The notes: generated by a model from the sequence alone, not told the origin. Shown: positions 34,405-43,597, counted from the stretch's first letter. The stretch: DNA of 64,000 nt from Phycisphaerales bacterium (GCA_022447205.1 JAKVBQ010000011.1:1-64000); one strand, 5' to 3'. Program-made: numbers and translations.

Positions 34405-35550
34405 ATGACCACATCCACCGAATCAAGTCCTAAAAGCACGCCCTTCGCAGCCTTCCACGAGCAGTACGGCGGCCAGATGGTCGACTTCACCGGATGGAGC
34501 CTGCCCATTCGCTACGGGTCGATCCTCGAGGAGCATGCCCAGGTTCGGAACAGTGGTGGGTTCTTCGACGTCTCGCACATGGGACGTTTGCGGTTCCGCG
34601 GTCGCGATGCGGCGCGTTGCCTCGATCGGATCTGCACCCGTCAGATCCAGGGGATGGCTCCCGGCCTCTGTCGGTACTCCCTGGTCTGCAATGAGCGGGG
34701 GGGATGCCGCGACGACGTCCTGGTCTACTGCATGGGCCCGGAGGAGTACCTGATGGTCTGCAACGGGGCCAACCGGGCGAAGATCATCGACCATGTCGAG
34801 CAGAACCGTGGTTCCTTCGACTTCAAGTTCGACGACCAGACCGAGAAGACGGCGATGTGCGCGGTCCAGGGACCGAAGGTGATGGAACTGATCGGGAGTT
34901 TCTCGAAGGAGATTCCCGGTCTCAAGCGTTTCCGCTTCGTCACCAAGAACCTGATGGTGCTCAAGGCGATCATCTCCCGAACGGGGTACACCGGTGAGGA
35001 TGGCGTCGAGGTCATCCTCGATTCCAAGATGGCCGCCCCGGCGCTGAAGATGCTGCTCAAGGATCTCGGGGAAGCCGACTCGATCATCAAGCCCTGCGGC
35101 CTGGGGGCACGTGACACCCTTCGGATGGAGGCGGGCATGCCCCTGTACGGGCATGAACTCACCGAGGAGATCGATCCGCTCTCCGCTGGTCTCGGATTCG
35201 CCGTGAAGCTCGACAAGGGCGAGTCCGTCCCCGAGGGCGAGCCGCCCGTGGAACGCTTCATCGGGCAGGATGCACTCCAGGCGATCGCCGCGGAAGGCCC
35301 CGCCCGGACCCTCGTTGGATTGTTCGTGGAGGGCAGGCGTGCCGCCCGCCAGTCGATGCCGATCCTTCTCGGAGACGAGGTGATCGGGGAGGTCACCAGC
35401 GGGTGTGTCAGCCCCACGCTCGAGCGGTCGATCGCCATGGGCTATGTGAACAGTGCCCATGGCGAACCGGGCACCGCGGTGGAGATCGATCTCGGTCGAA
35501 GCCGGGTGGCGGCGGAGCTCTGCGCACTCCCGCTCTACAAGCGACCCTGA
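34405..35550 (+). CDS. gcvT: Glycine cleavage system T protein (aminomethyltransferase)
   Basis: A 381-residue GcvT, which transfers the methylene group from H-protein-bound aminomethyl to tetrahydrofolate and releases ammonia. Typical blocks: FHEQYGGQMVDFTGWSLPI, GGFFDVSHMGR, RYSLVCNERGG with the folate-site region, SRTGYTGEDGVE, CGLGARDTLRMEAGMPLYGHEL and the C-terminal SGCVSPTLERSIAMGYV. TACCGT ends six bases before ATG 34405, so a leaderless mRNA is likely; a farther upstream in-frame start adds a non-homologous hydrophobic segment and is rejected. The gene is alone: no gcvH or gcvP is adjacent. Confidence 0.95.
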   Translation: MTTSTESSPKSTPFAAFHEQYGGQMVDFTGWSLPIRYGSILEEHAQVRNSGGFFDVSHMGRLRFRGRDAARCLDRICTRQIQGMAPGLCRYSLVCNERGGCRDDVLVYCMGPEEYLMVCNGANRAKIIDHVEQNRGSFDFKFDDQTEKTAMCAVQGPKVMELIGSFSKEIPGLKRFRFVTKNLMVLKAIISRTGYTGEDGVEVILDSKMAAPALKMLLKDLGEADSIIKPCGLGARDTLRMEAGMPLYGHELTEEIDPLSAGLGFAVKLDKGESVPEGEPPVERFIGQDALQAIAAEGPARTLVGLFVEGRRAARQSMPILLGDEVIGEVTSGCVSPTLERSIAMGYVNSAHGEPGTAVEIDLGRSRVAAELCALPLYKRP

Positions 35551-35558
35551 CTCATGAA

Positions 35559-35584
35559 GACGCCCACCGTGTTCGGTGGGCGTC
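35559..35584. terminator. Hairpin between gcvT and the sigma factor gene
   Basis: A perfect 11-bp stem (35559-35569 with 35574-35584) with a TGTT loop lies between two convergent genes. There is no long T tract on either side (TTCAT on the minus strand), so termination is likely but may be inefficient. It could serve both directions. Confidence 0.6.
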
Positions 35585-35623
35585 GCGTGTGTTCGTGCAT
35601 TCCCGGTCGATGACGAGGCGGGC

Positions 35624-36541
35624 TCATGAGGCGCGCCTGATGCCCTCGTCTTCGTTCCTGGATCGATCCGCCGCCCTTCTGGGCTGGATGGACTTTCCGA
35701 CGAAGCGTGTCGGACGATCATCGAGGAGCTGGCTCTGAAGCCTCTGCAGCGCTTCTGCCTGGATCTGGCGCACTCGTTCACGGGTCAGTCCGACTTCCTT
35801 GCCGATCTCCTTGAGCGTCAGTGGTTCCTTCCCTTCGAGGCCGAACCTGAGCTTCAGGATCCTCGCGTCTCGTTCGTCGATCGAATCGAGCAGCCTGAGG
35901 AGAACGCCGTACTCCTCGCGTTGAGCGATGTCGTGCTCGGGTGATGCATTCCTGGTGTCGGGACAGATCTCCGCGAAGTCGAGCGCCTCGCCGTTCTCGC
36001 CCTGGGGCGCGGAGTTCGGGGCGTTGAACGCGCGGATCGCCCGGCGAATGATCTGGATCTTCCTGACGGGAAGCCCCATCTCTTCTGCAAGCTCGCCGGC
36101 GGACGGGAGTCGGCCGATGCGTTCCTCCAGGCGTCGCGTGGCTTCCTTGGCTCGAGCGATCAGTTCGACCATGTAGGCGGGGATGTGGATCGGCTGAACG
36201 GCATTGATCAGCGTTCGCTTGATCGCCTGCTTGATCCACCACGAGGCGTAGGTCGAGAAGCGTGCTCCCTGTGCGGGATCGAAGCCCTCGACCGCCCGGA
36301 TCAGACCGATGTTCCCCTCCTCGATGAGGTCGGAGAGCGTCAGTCCGCGCTTGGTGTAGTTCTTGCCGATGGCGATGACCAGCCGCAGGTTGGCGCGGAT
36401 CATCCGTTCCTTCGCGGCGAGGTCGTTGTCGTTGATGACTTTCCAGCCCAGCTCCTTCTCCTCCTCGGCAGTGAGAAGGGGGACCTGGTTGACCTCCCTG
36501 AGGTACAGCTGGAGTTCTGTCTGCAAGGCTCTCTTGCTCAT
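35624..36541 (-). CDS. RNA polymerase sigma-70 family factor, RpoD/RpoS-like
   Basis: A 305-residue group 1/2 sigma factor without the acidic region 1.1. Region 1.2 is LQLYLREVNQVPLLTAEEE. Region 2 is RANLRLVIAIGKNY through LSDLIEEGNIGLIRAVEGFD and RFSTYASWWIKQAI (-10 recognition). Region 3 is IHIPAYMVELI through LAEEMG. Region 4 is RILKLRFGLEGKEPLTLKEIG and LTRERVRQIQAEALQRL (-35 recognition). ATG 36541 has GGGAGGG upstream; the open frame extends 35 codons further but without homology. Absence of region 1.1 and the short length suggest an alternative primary-like factor (planctomycetes often carry several) rather than the main RpoD. The 5' untranslated region may be long. Confidence 0.92.
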   Translation of the reverse strand: MSKRALQTELQLYLREVNQVPLLTAEEEKELGWKVINDNDLAAKERMIRANLRLVIAIGKNYTKRGLTLSDLIEEGNIGLIRAVEGFDPAQGARFSTYASWWIKQAIKRTLINAVQPIHIPAYMVELIARAKEATRRLEERIGRLPSAGELAEEMGLPVRKIQIIRRAIRAFNAPNSAPQGENGEALDFAEICPDTRNASPEHDIAQREEYGVLLRLLDSIDERDARILKLRFGLEGKEPLTLKEIGKEVGLTRERVRQIQAEALQRLQSQLLDDRPTRFVGKSIQPRRAADRSRNEDEGIRRAS

Positions 36542-36854
36542 GGTCAGCGACCCTCCCTTGTCCGGAAGCCCCAGTCCGGGAAGTTCGTGTCGAATACCCT
36601 CACCACTCGGTGTGCATGCCTCAAGATCGCTCTCCCTCCGAATCACCTGCTTCGAGGTGATCGCATTCCATGAGAGGAATGCCTTCCCTGGACTCCTCTG
36701 TCCGCATCCGGTACGTAAAGGATGCCGACGAAGCGAACTTCGGCAGGAGAATCTTCAGTCTTGAGTGCATCCACTCTTTGTGGGGAGGGCTCGACCTCCT
36801 GTCCCGATAGTATGCAGCTCACAGGAAAGTCAACCGACCGATAGTCACGATTCC
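36542..36854. other. Divergent intergenic region between the sigma factor and UVR-motif genes
   Basis: No gene seen. On the minus strand TTGACT (36828-36833) and TACTAT (36807-36812) with a 15-base spacer form a possible promoter, which would give the sigma factor mRNA a leader of about 250 bases. The spacer is short, so this is weak evidence. No clear plus-strand promoter was found. Confidence 0.35.
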
Positions 36855-37592
36855 ATGGAAAACACTTCACTCAGCGAACTCCTGCGGGAATGGCCCCATG
36901 AACCCGGTCGCCTGAACGTCCGAATTGTCGAGGCGGACGACGGCAGGCCCCTGGTCCAGGTTCGCGTCGAGCTCGGGGTGCTCCAGCTCGAGCGACACGG
37001 CCGACCCGACGGATTGCGGCCGGATGGCTGCGAATCCCTGTTTCATAGGGTTCTCGAACAGGCCCTCGGGCAGGGTCCGGACGAGGTTTCCGCTGATCCC
37101 GGAACCTGTGCCGCCCTGAGGCACGAGGCCGGACTCTACTCTTATCGGAGCGCGGTTCTTTCCATCCTCGACGACTACGCGGGTGTGCTCGAGGACACGA
37201 ATCGGAACCTCGAGGTCGCGGTGTTCATCGTCCGGCACGCGGCGAGCGATGAGGATCGGGCGATGGCGGGTCGATCCATTCCGAACCTGCTGATGATGCG
37301 GGCGCGTGCGTCGTCGACACTCGCACTCCGGTCCGGCGACATGAAGTCCGCGCGGGCGGCGATCGAATCGGGTCTTCACGATCTCGAGGAGGCCTGCCGT
37401 TCCCGGGGAACCGGCGCATCCTTCGAATCGATGCCCGAGGTGAAGGTGCTGCGTGGCATGCGGGAGATGCTCGTTCCCAAGTTGCCCTCGAGTCAGCGTC
37501 TTGAACTCGAGGCACGCCTGAAGGAAGCGCTGGCGGTGGAGAACTTCGAGCTTGCCGCGATCCTGAGGAACGAACTTCGACTCATGAGTTGA
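36855..37592 (+). CDS. UVR-motif protein of unknown function
   Basis: A 245-residue cytosolic protein. The N-terminal 130 residues are alpha/beta (LNVRIVEADDGRPLVQVRVELGVLQLERHGR), the middle is helical with a TPR-like part (ARASSTLALRSGDMKSARAAIESGLHDLEE is split across two helices), and the last 25 residues match a UVR motif (LKEALAVENFELAAILRNEL). UVR motifs mediate UvrB-UvrC contact and also occur in McsA and Clp proteins as protein-protein contacts. This is not UvrB, UvrC or McsA. It is divergent from the sigma factor gene. Confidence 0.68.
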   Translation: MENTSLSELLREWPHEPGRLNVRIVEADDGRPLVQVRVELGVLQLERHGRPDGLRPDGCESLFHRVLEQALGQGPDEVSADPGTCAALRHEAGLYSYRSAVLSILDDYAGVLEDTNRNLEVAVFIVRHAASDEDRAMAGRSIPNLLMMRARASSTLALRSGDMKSARAAIESGLHDLEEACRSRGTGASFESMPEVKVLRGMREMLVPKLPSSQRLELEARLKEALAVENFELAAILRNELRLMS

Positions 37593-37616
37593 AACTCACC
37601 GCCCCCTTTGGTGCGT

Positions 37617-40082
37617 TCAACCCTGCCTTTGCCTCGCGTGAAGCGCCTCGAACTCGGACTTGAAACGCGGGCCACCCAGTTCGGGGTCGATCAGTCGAAG
37701 CCGTTCGATGCGGGGATTGATCCGATCAAGCGACCGGCCGACCTGTTCGAGGATCAGCAGCTGTCTCAATTGTGCCTCCCACCATGTCGATGCGGGCACG
37801 AGGATGCCCGGTTGCCCCCGTCCGAGCGAGCGGTAGATCCTCATCGCGTCGGCCAGGAACTCCTCCTTTTCGAGCCTCCACAGCACGTTGGCCCTGCCCA
37901 CCAGGACTTCAAGGGTGCCCGGATGTTCCTCCTCGAGGTTGTTCCAGGCGTCGAGTGCGCTCTCCAGGCGGCCGCCTTCGGCCAGGATGCGTGCGATCGA
38001 GAGGCGGTCGAGGATCCTCGGACTCGGTGGCGTTCCCGACTCGAATGCGAAGGCGAACGGTCTCAGGTCCGTTCTGCCGATGCGGTTCGCTTCTGCGTGG
38101 TCCCCGCGTTCCCGGGCGCGTTCGATCTCCTCGAGCCTGGTGAGTGCGGATTCCAGGAGCATGTCCCGTCCCGCCGTTCCATTGATGCGAAGGGCTTCGA
38201 TGAGATCCGGGGCGAGCTCCATCGCCGTCTGGTTCTCGAGCCTGGAGTCCATCCGCATCCGGTGTCTCATGATCAATGCCTGGATCCTCGTCTCGTCGTC
38301 GAGCAGTTCGTCATCCGCGATCGACTGGATCCTCCGCACATCATCCTGGTCGGTGTTTCCCGTGCTCATCCGGGTCCGGGCCGACTCGAGTGAACTGATG
38401 GCACCGGCGTGGTGAAGACCGGGATGGGCGGAACCGAACCTCACCGTCAGCGAACGATGGTTGCTTGCGATCTCACGGTGCGTCTTTCGAGCGGTGGCTT
38501 CATCGATCTCCTTCGCCATGAGCATCTCGTGATTGATCCGCGCACGATTCGCGATGACCCTCGCGGATGTCGTGGGGGACTCGCTCCTGATCGATTCCAG
38601 AATCGCGACGGCTTCCTCGCGCCTGATGTTCGACGCCAGGTGCTCCGCGAGCCTCACCAACCGCAGCAGGCGTCGTTCTTCCAGTTCGCCCGAGTTCGAG
38701 CTCGCCTCACCACACCGTCGAAGCGCTCTTTCGAAGCTGGTCGCGATCCACGGTTGGCCAAGGTCGATCACCGGCTCCAGGAGATCCGCGACCATGCCGG
38801 GATCGGCATCCGGTGCGTCGGGATGGGTCAGGTAGAGTGCTTCAAGGGCTCGTGCCGTGGCGAGTCGGTCCCCATCCGCCATGGCAAGGCGTCCCAGCAC
38901 CGACAGGGCCCTGGGGTGGGCCGGGTCATCTTCGTCGGCGCTCTCCAGCATCCTTTCCAATCGAGCCCTGCCATCACCGGATGGTGCCCCGGTCTCTCGT
39001 GAGACGAGTTCGAGTTCGCCGAGCGCCCACGCCGCGGCAAGCGGCATGGAGTCCTCACCGAGCCGCTCCGTCAGTGCAGCGAGACGTCTGGCGAGTGCTG
39101 GATCATGTGATCGATCATTGCCACCAGACTCGTCGTCGAGCATCCTGATCCAGAGGTCGCCTCGCTCCTCGCTCCAGCCGGCTTCTTTGCCGAGTTCGAG
39201 TTCCAGCGCCCGTTCCCGCAAGTCCGAAAGGAGCAGCCTTCGATACCGATTCTCATCCAGTTCCATCTGGTGGCGTCGCGCGGCCAGCGATGCCGCGGCC
39301 CGTGGCGATTTCAGCACCATCATCGCGCGGATCCTGTCCTGGTCCTCTTCAATCGACTCGAGGTCCGGTGCCACTGCCTCGAGGGCCGATCGGTCGCCCG
39401 ATTCGATCGCGGCCAGAAGGAGCCAGCGGTCGATGACCGGCTTGATCTCGGCATCTCCCGAATGCGTGCTCTCGAGGCGGGTCAGGATGTCGAGGGCCCT
39501 GCCAGCCGCCTGTTCATCGATGCGTGATGCAAGCACCAGCCCGATCGCTTCGAGCAGTGGTGCCCGCACCTCCGCTTCGAAGCGCAGCCGTTGGGCCAGA
39601 CGCGCGACTTCGACCGTTGGTCGTTCCTCCGATGCCTCGAGTGCCTCGACCGCAGTTCCGGCGGTCGAGGCCGCGAGCATCGCCTCCTCCAGGCCCCGTG
39701 CCACGATCAACGGGATCTCCGGGGGGAGGATCGGGCAGGCGGGATCGGCATTGAGGAGATGGGGAGTCCAGCTGGTGGGATATTCGATTCGCTTCAGGAG
39801 CAGGTCCTCCGCCTGATCCGCATGCCAGCTCGCCCTTCGCGGATCGTCCTCGCCGGCTCGGATCAGACGCTCCCGGAATTCGATCGCTTCGTCGAGGGCG
39901 TTCGACCTTCGGACGGGATCCACTGCCTCGTCGAGAACCACGGTCTCCAGCAGGTCGATCGTCTCGATCATCCTGTCGATCGACGGAGACGTTGTCTCCT
40001 GGGGCAGGCTGGTGCTCGCGATGAGCATCAGGCATGCGACTGCACACGCCCCCGACCATTGCCTTTTGCGCGGTAGGCCCAT
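37617..40082 (-). CDS. Large secreted helical-repeat (TPR-like) protein
   Basis: An 821-residue protein with a signal peptide (ACAVACLMLIASTSLP) and an almost wholly alpha-helical mature part with TPR/SEL-like pairs (RALSVLGRLAMADGDRLATARALEAL, ILAEGGRLESALDAWNNLEEEHPGTLEVL are each split over two helices). It is probably a periplasmic scaffold. It starts six bases after the stop of the ExbD gene and is the last gene of the minus-strand cluster ExbB-ExbD-ExbD-TPR, so it likely acts with that proton-driven complex, perhaps as its periplasmic partner. No enzyme motif is visible. Confidence 0.72.
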   Translation of the reverse strand: MGLPRKRQWSGACAVACLMLIASTSLPQETTSPSIDRMIETIDLLETVVLDEAVDPVRRSNALDEAIEFRERLIRAGEDDPRRASWHADQAEDLLLKRIEYPTSWTPHLLNADPACPILPPEIPLIVARGLEEAMLAASTAGTAVEALEASEERPTVEVARLAQRLRFEAEVRAPLLEAIGLVLASRIDEQAAGRALDILTRLESTHSGDAEIKPVIDRWLLLAAIESGDRSALEAVAPDLESIEEDQDRIRAMMVLKSPRAAASLAARRHQMELDENRYRRLLLSDLRERALELELGKEAGWSEERGDLWIRMLDDESGGNDRSHDPALARRLAALTERLGEDSMPLAAAWALGELELVSRETGAPSGDGRARLERMLESADEDDPAHPRALSVLGRLAMADGDRLATARALEALYLTHPDAPDADPGMVADLLEPVIDLGQPWIATSFERALRRCGEASSNSGELEERRLLRLVRLAEHLASNIRREEAVAILESIRSESPTTSARVIANRARINHEMLMAKEIDEATARKTHREIASNHRSLTVRFGSAHPGLHHAGAISSLESARTRMSTGNTDQDDVRRIQSIADDELLDDETRIQALIMRHRMRMDSRLENQTAMELAPDLIEALRINGTAGRDMLLESALTRLEEIERARERGDHAEANRIGRTDLRPFAFAFESGTPPSPRILDRLSIARILAEGGRLESALDAWNNLEEEHPGTLEVLVGRANVLWRLEKEEFLADAMRIYRSLGRGQPGILVPASTWWEAQLRQLLILEQVGRSLDRINPRIERLRLIDPELGGPRFKSEFEALHARQRQG

Positions 40083-40088
40083 GATCCG

Positions 40089-40547
40089 TCACTCCGGTGG
40101 TGCGAAGACCACGCTCCTGAAACCCGAGCGAACCGCTGCGTTGAAGGTGCCGACCACGTGTTCCCAGCGGGTCGTCGGTGACGGGACGATCATCACCGGA
40201 TGGTCCTTCCTGAACAATGCCGCGCCACGGTCCTCCAGGCTGTTTCTGAGGAACGTCTCGAGTTCGGCGAGATCATTCGGCTGCGGGTAGGGGCCTTCGA
40301 TCGAGACGAGGGCGGTCTCGCCATCCCGGCCTCCGGATCGGACGATGATGCGCAGCGGCTCCTCCTCGAGCACGAACGGGTCGGACTCCATGGAGGCACC
40401 TCCCCGGTCCGGGAGGTCCAGCCTGAAGACCTGCTCGCCCAGTGCGAAGTTGGTCGCGACGAGGAAGTAGATGAGCAGCTGGAACACGACATCGATCATC
40501 GGTGTGATGTTGAGTCTTGATCGACCTTGTGGGTGCCGCTTACGCAT
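40089..40547 (-). CDS. ExbD/TolR-type biopolymer transport protein (second copy)
   Basis: A 152-residue protein with the ExbD layout: short basic N-terminus (MRKRHPQGRSRLNITPMID), one transmembrane helix (VVFQLLIYFLVATNFAL) with the proton-path Asp in PMIDVVF, and a periplasmic domain. ExbD units pair with ExbB to convert proton flow into mechanical work on periplasmic partners. It overlaps the preceding ExbD gene by eight bases. Confidence 0.88.
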   Translation of the reverse strand: MRKRHPQGRSRLNITPMIDVVFQLLIYFLVATNFALGEQVFRLDLPDRGGASMESDPFVLEEEPLRIIVRSGGRDGETALVSIEGPYPQPNDLAELETFLRNSLEDRGAALFRKDHPVMIVPSPTTRWEHVVGTFNAAVRSGFRSVVFAPPE

Positions 40548-41019
40548 CGGGACTCTCCCGGTCCACGATCACCACGAGGTTCACTCGAGCGGCTTCCGAA
40601 CGATTCGAGGCACTCGATGCCTGGTTGATCGCATCGAAGACCGGATCGATGAAGCGTTGTTCGGTCCTGCGGTCGGCACGCAGGTTGATGCGAAGGTCCG
40701 GTTGGACATCGTACAGGCGCGTGAGTTCCTGTCGGAGTCCCCGGATGCCCTCGGCTCCCAGCGGGAAGTCGGTCGAATTGAGCCGATACCCGGTCGCCGC
40801 ACCGTCCTCGTCGGGAAGTACGTTCAGAACGCTTCGAGATTCCTCCGGGGGAGGTGCGCTGGCCGAAGGCACCGGTTTCGGGAGTTCCATCTCCACACTC
40901 TCGATCTCGCTGATCTGCGACACCAGCACGAAGAACACGACCAGGAGGAAGGTCATGTCGATCATCGGCGTGAGATCCGCTTCGATCCTCGCCATGCCTC
41001 GGCGATGGAGCCGGCTCAC
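40540..41019 (-). CDS. ExbD/TolR-type biopolymer transport protein (first copy)
   Basis: A 159-residue ExbD homologue: MARIEADLTPMIDMTFLLVVFFVLVSQ gives the helix with its proton-path Asp, split here from a periplasmic domain (RINLRADRRTEQRFIDPVFDAI, VNLVVIVDRE). It starts with GTG that overlaps the ExbB stop by four bases. Two unequal ExbD genes behind one ExbB suggest a hetero-dimeric ExbD core, as in Gld/Tol-like systems. Confidence 0.88.
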   Translation of the reverse strand: MSRLHRRGMARIEADLTPMIDMTFLLVVFFVLVSQISEIESVEMELPKPVPSASAPPPEESRSVLNVLPDEDGAATGYRLNSTDFPLGAEGIRGLRQELTRLYDVQPDLRINLRADRRTEQRFIDPVFDAINQASSASNRSEAARVNLVVIVDRESPDA

Positions 41020-41864
41020 TCCGTTCGCTCCTCACCGGCGTCGGACCCTCCGGACGGCTTGAACCGCTCCAGGAGTTCCACCGTCGTGGATTCCGCTTCG
41101 CTGTTGAGGGCGTCCACTCGATTCCGGATGAACGCATATCCGGCCAGCGCAGGAATCGCGACCAGGAGTCCCCAGAACGTGGTGACGAGTGCGGTGCCGA
41201 TCCCGCCTGCCAGCGCGACCGGATCCGCATTGCCGCCACTCGCGACGATCGACTGGAACGCAACGATCATGCCGTAGACGGTTCCGAACAATCCGATCAT
41301 CGGGGCGACCTGTCCAAGCACGTTCAGCGGCTCGATCCTCCGGAACCTGTCGGTCGCGGTCTCGATCGCCACCTGTTCGGTGCGTGCGACCATCGCGGCG
41401 AAGCCCTGCGGAGCCTCCCTCAGTGCAGCCTGGATCATCAGACCGAAGTCGGAATCATCGTCACGGCTCAGGACCATCGCTTCCTTCCAGGAGCCGCGCT
41501 TCAGCAGGGACCTGACCTTGTCGACCTGTGATCGGGGAAGGATCGTCTGCCTGGAGTTGAGTGTCGCGAGATTCAGGGCCAGTCCGAAGCCGGTGACCGA
41601 GAGGAGCAGGAGGATCCAGATCAGGATCGTTCCGAACCACTCGATCCTCAGGACGCCGTCCGGACCCGCACTCCTTGAAGCGAAGAACATGCCCACGAAA
41701 CCGGTCGATTCGACCGAGCTTCCTGCTCCGGTTGCCGCGTGTGCGAGACCGGTCGCCGCAAGTGCGGTGAATGCGGCGGACGCGATGATGATGCGACCAT
41801 GACGATGTCGACTCTTCGGCTGCATGGATCTGTGGTCCGGATTGATGCGGGTTTTGACGGTCAT
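41016..41864 (-). CDS. MotA/TolQ/ExbB proton channel family protein
   Basis: A 282-residue ExbB/TolQ-type protein. An N-terminal export-like hydrophobic segment (IIIASAAFTALAATGLAHA) precedes the first core helix (GTILIWILLLLSVTGFGLALNL). The family block lies at RIEPLNVLGQVAPMIGLFGTVYGMI and the last helix at VTTFWGLLVAIPALAGYAF. ExbB pentamers surround an ExbD dimer and form the proton-driven motor. ATG 41864 is used; an ATG 13 codons later (41825) is also possible. Confidence 0.9.
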   Translation of the reverse strand: MTVKTRINPDHRSMQPKSRHRHGRIIIASAAFTALAATGLAHAATGAGSSVESTGFVGMFFASRSAGPDGVLRIEWFGTILIWILLLLSVTGFGLALNLATLNSRQTILPRSQVDKVRSLLKRGSWKEAMVLSRDDDSDFGLMIQAALREAPQGFAAMVARTEQVAIETATDRFRRIEPLNVLGQVAPMIGLFGTVYGMIVAFQSIVASGGNADPVALAGGIGTALVTTFWGLLVAIPALAGYAFIRNRVDALNSEAESTTVELLERFKPSGGSDAGEERTE

Positions 41865-41892
41865 GATGCGGATCCCTTGTTCGAGTCTATCC

Positions 41893-42876
41893 TCATTCCG
41901 GCCTGCCCAGAGGGTTCAGTCCCAGCTCGGTGCGTCCGAGGAACCTGTAGCCGTCATCCGAGCCGTGTTCCGACACGATGCTCCGAAGTGCATCCAGGGG
42001 ATCGGGATCGAGGAACTGGATGCAGTTGATGATCGTCCTGCGTCTGCCCGTCGATGGATCCTCCGGATTCAACTCATCCAGTTCAGCCATCAGGTCTTCC
42101 AGATCGACCGCGTAGATGCCCGATCCCGTCACGTTGCTGCTCAGCAGGAAGATCACCTCGGGTTCGAGTGCCAGTGCCTCGGTCAGGGCGGACATCGGAT
42201 TGCTGCGGCCGGTTGGAACGACGGTGGGGGGAGCATTGGGTTCCCCCCTGATCCAGCGGAGGGTCTTCTCGACATGCTCCCGGGTCGCGGAGTTCAGCCG
42301 ACCTCGTGGTGGAGCAGGCAGTGCTTCGTCCCTTTGGAAGAAGATCACCGAGTAGCTCTGAGCCGGTGAGAGTTTTTCGAGGCTTCGCTGGAGCTCGTCG
42401 ATGACGAAGGGGAAGACGCCGATCATCGAACCGGATGCATCGACGACGAATGCGATCCGACGCGCCGCCCCGGCTCCGAGCCCCGCGAATTCAACCCTGC
42501 CGAGCGAGATCAGGGACCCGCCTCCGATCCCGCCACCCAGGCGACCCGCCTCTCCGGGGAGGGCGAGGCCGCCCGACGGCGCCATCGCCTCGAGGCTTCG
42601 GATCTCCTGCGCAAGTTCGACCGGCACGTCTTCCTCGGTCTCCTCGAGGGTGATCATCGGGATGGCATCGGCCGCCGTTTCCGGAATCTCGGCCCTGACC
42701 ACCGGGGTGGTCTTCTCCTCTCGCACGTTGTTGAGGTTCCAGGTCAGGAGGATGACCGCGCCGATGATCAGCAGGTGGACGAGAACCGATCCGATCCAGG
42801 GAACGCCCCGTTTCGACAGGTTCCGGTCTGCCGGATGTCTTCCAGCAGGTGATGCCCGCTTGTTGGATGGGCTCAT
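41893..42876 (-). CDS. Membrane-anchored von Willebrand factor A (VWA) protein
   Basis: A 327-residue protein with one N-terminal membrane helix (WIGSVLVHLLIIGAVILLTWN), a TonB-like Glu/Pro linker (REEKTTPVVRAEIPETA) and a VWA domain from about residue 140. The MIDAS metal site begins with FVVDASGSM, followed by the Thr/Ser region (GRSNPMSALTEAL) and a later aspartate. The N-terminal layout recalls TonB/TolA, which couple to ExbBD, and the gene sits 28 bases upstream of exbB, so it may be the energised effector of this system. This functional link is inference. Confidence 0.82.
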   Translation of the reverse strand: MSPSNKRASPAGRHPADRNLSKRGVPWIGSVLVHLLIIGAVILLTWNLNNVREEKTTPVVRAEIPETAADAIPMITLEETEEDVPVELAQEIRSLEAMAPSGGLALPGEAGRLGGGIGGGSLISLGRVEFAGLGAGAARRIAFVVDASGSMIGVFPFVIDELQRSLEKLSPAQSYSVIFFQRDEALPAPPRGRLNSATREHVEKTLRWIRGEPNAPPTVVPTGRSNPMSALTEALALEPEVIFLLSSNVTGSGIYAVDLEDLMAELDELNPEDPSTGRRRTIINCIQFLDPDPLDALRSIVSEHGSDDGYRFLGRTELGLNPLGRPE

Positions 42877-42964
42877 CTGGAGTCGCCTCTCACCGATTCC
42901 GAAGTCATGCGTGGTGGAACGGACCGTTGCTGCCAGGACGACCGGATCCGGGTCCTGAGCGGAC

Positions 42965-43597
42965 TCATTCCTCCTCGAACTCCTCGTCCTCGTGATAGGC
43001 CTTCGACTTCGATGGCCCTCCGAAGATCATGCGGTCGAGGCTGATGCCTCCACCACCGCAGACGAGGATGCCGAGCGCCACGATGAAGAATCCGAGGTGG
43101 AACGTGACCTGGTTGAAGTCAGCCATCGGGAGTTTGGTGAACGCCGTCAAGGAGGTGGAGACCAGCGGCCAGGAGGTCAACGTGAAGCCGGCACCGAGCA
43201 CCACGCAGAGGCCGAAGCCCCACAGCCTGGAGAGCAGGCCGGGGAGGAGCAGTGCTCCGCCCACGAGCTGGGTGAGCGCTCCGATCCATGCCAGGAGCAG
43301 CGGGCTGTTCCAGCCCGCATCTTCCATGGCCAGCGCGGATCGACACAGGGCTCGTGCACGGTAGGTCCCGTCCTCCTGCGTCTCGCCCGATCGGACGTTC
43401 GTGCTGGTGGTGTCCGTCTCGATGAGTATCGGCCGGGACTCCGGCGATTGTTCGAGGCGACGAATCCTGACGGCATCCTCGCCGCTGAACTCGACCATCC
43501 TGAGGTCCTGGATGCCTGCAATGACAAAGACCAGGAACAGCACGATCCTGACCAGCAGCAGGTATGGAGTGAGCGCGATCGGTGCGCGTGCGGCCAT
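42965..43597 (-). CDS. DoxX-like membrane protein
   Basis: A 210-residue protein with four membrane helices: YLLLVRIVLFLVFVIAGIQDL, then a 60-residue extracytoplasmic loop, LLLAWIGALTQLVGGALLL, LWGFGLCVVLGAGFTLTSW and FHLGFFIVALGILVCGGGG. Positions of glycines and aromatic residues and the terminal GGISLDRM block fit the DoxX/SURF4 superfamily (for example quinol oxidase subunit-like proteins), function not defined. The acidic tail ends DEEFEEE. It lies 88 bases upstream of the VWA gene on the same strand and could be first gene of that cluster. Confidence 0.75.
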   Translation of the reverse strand: MAARAPIALTPYLLLVRIVLFLVFVIAGIQDLRMVEFSGEDAVRIRRLEQSPESRPILIETDTTSTNVRSGETQEDGTYRARALCRSALAMEDAGWNSPLLLAWIGALTQLVGGALLLPGLLSRLWGFGLCVVLGAGFTLTSWPLVSTSLTAFTKLPMADFNQVTFHLGFFIVALGILVCGGGGISLDRMIFGGPSKSKAYHEDEEFEEE

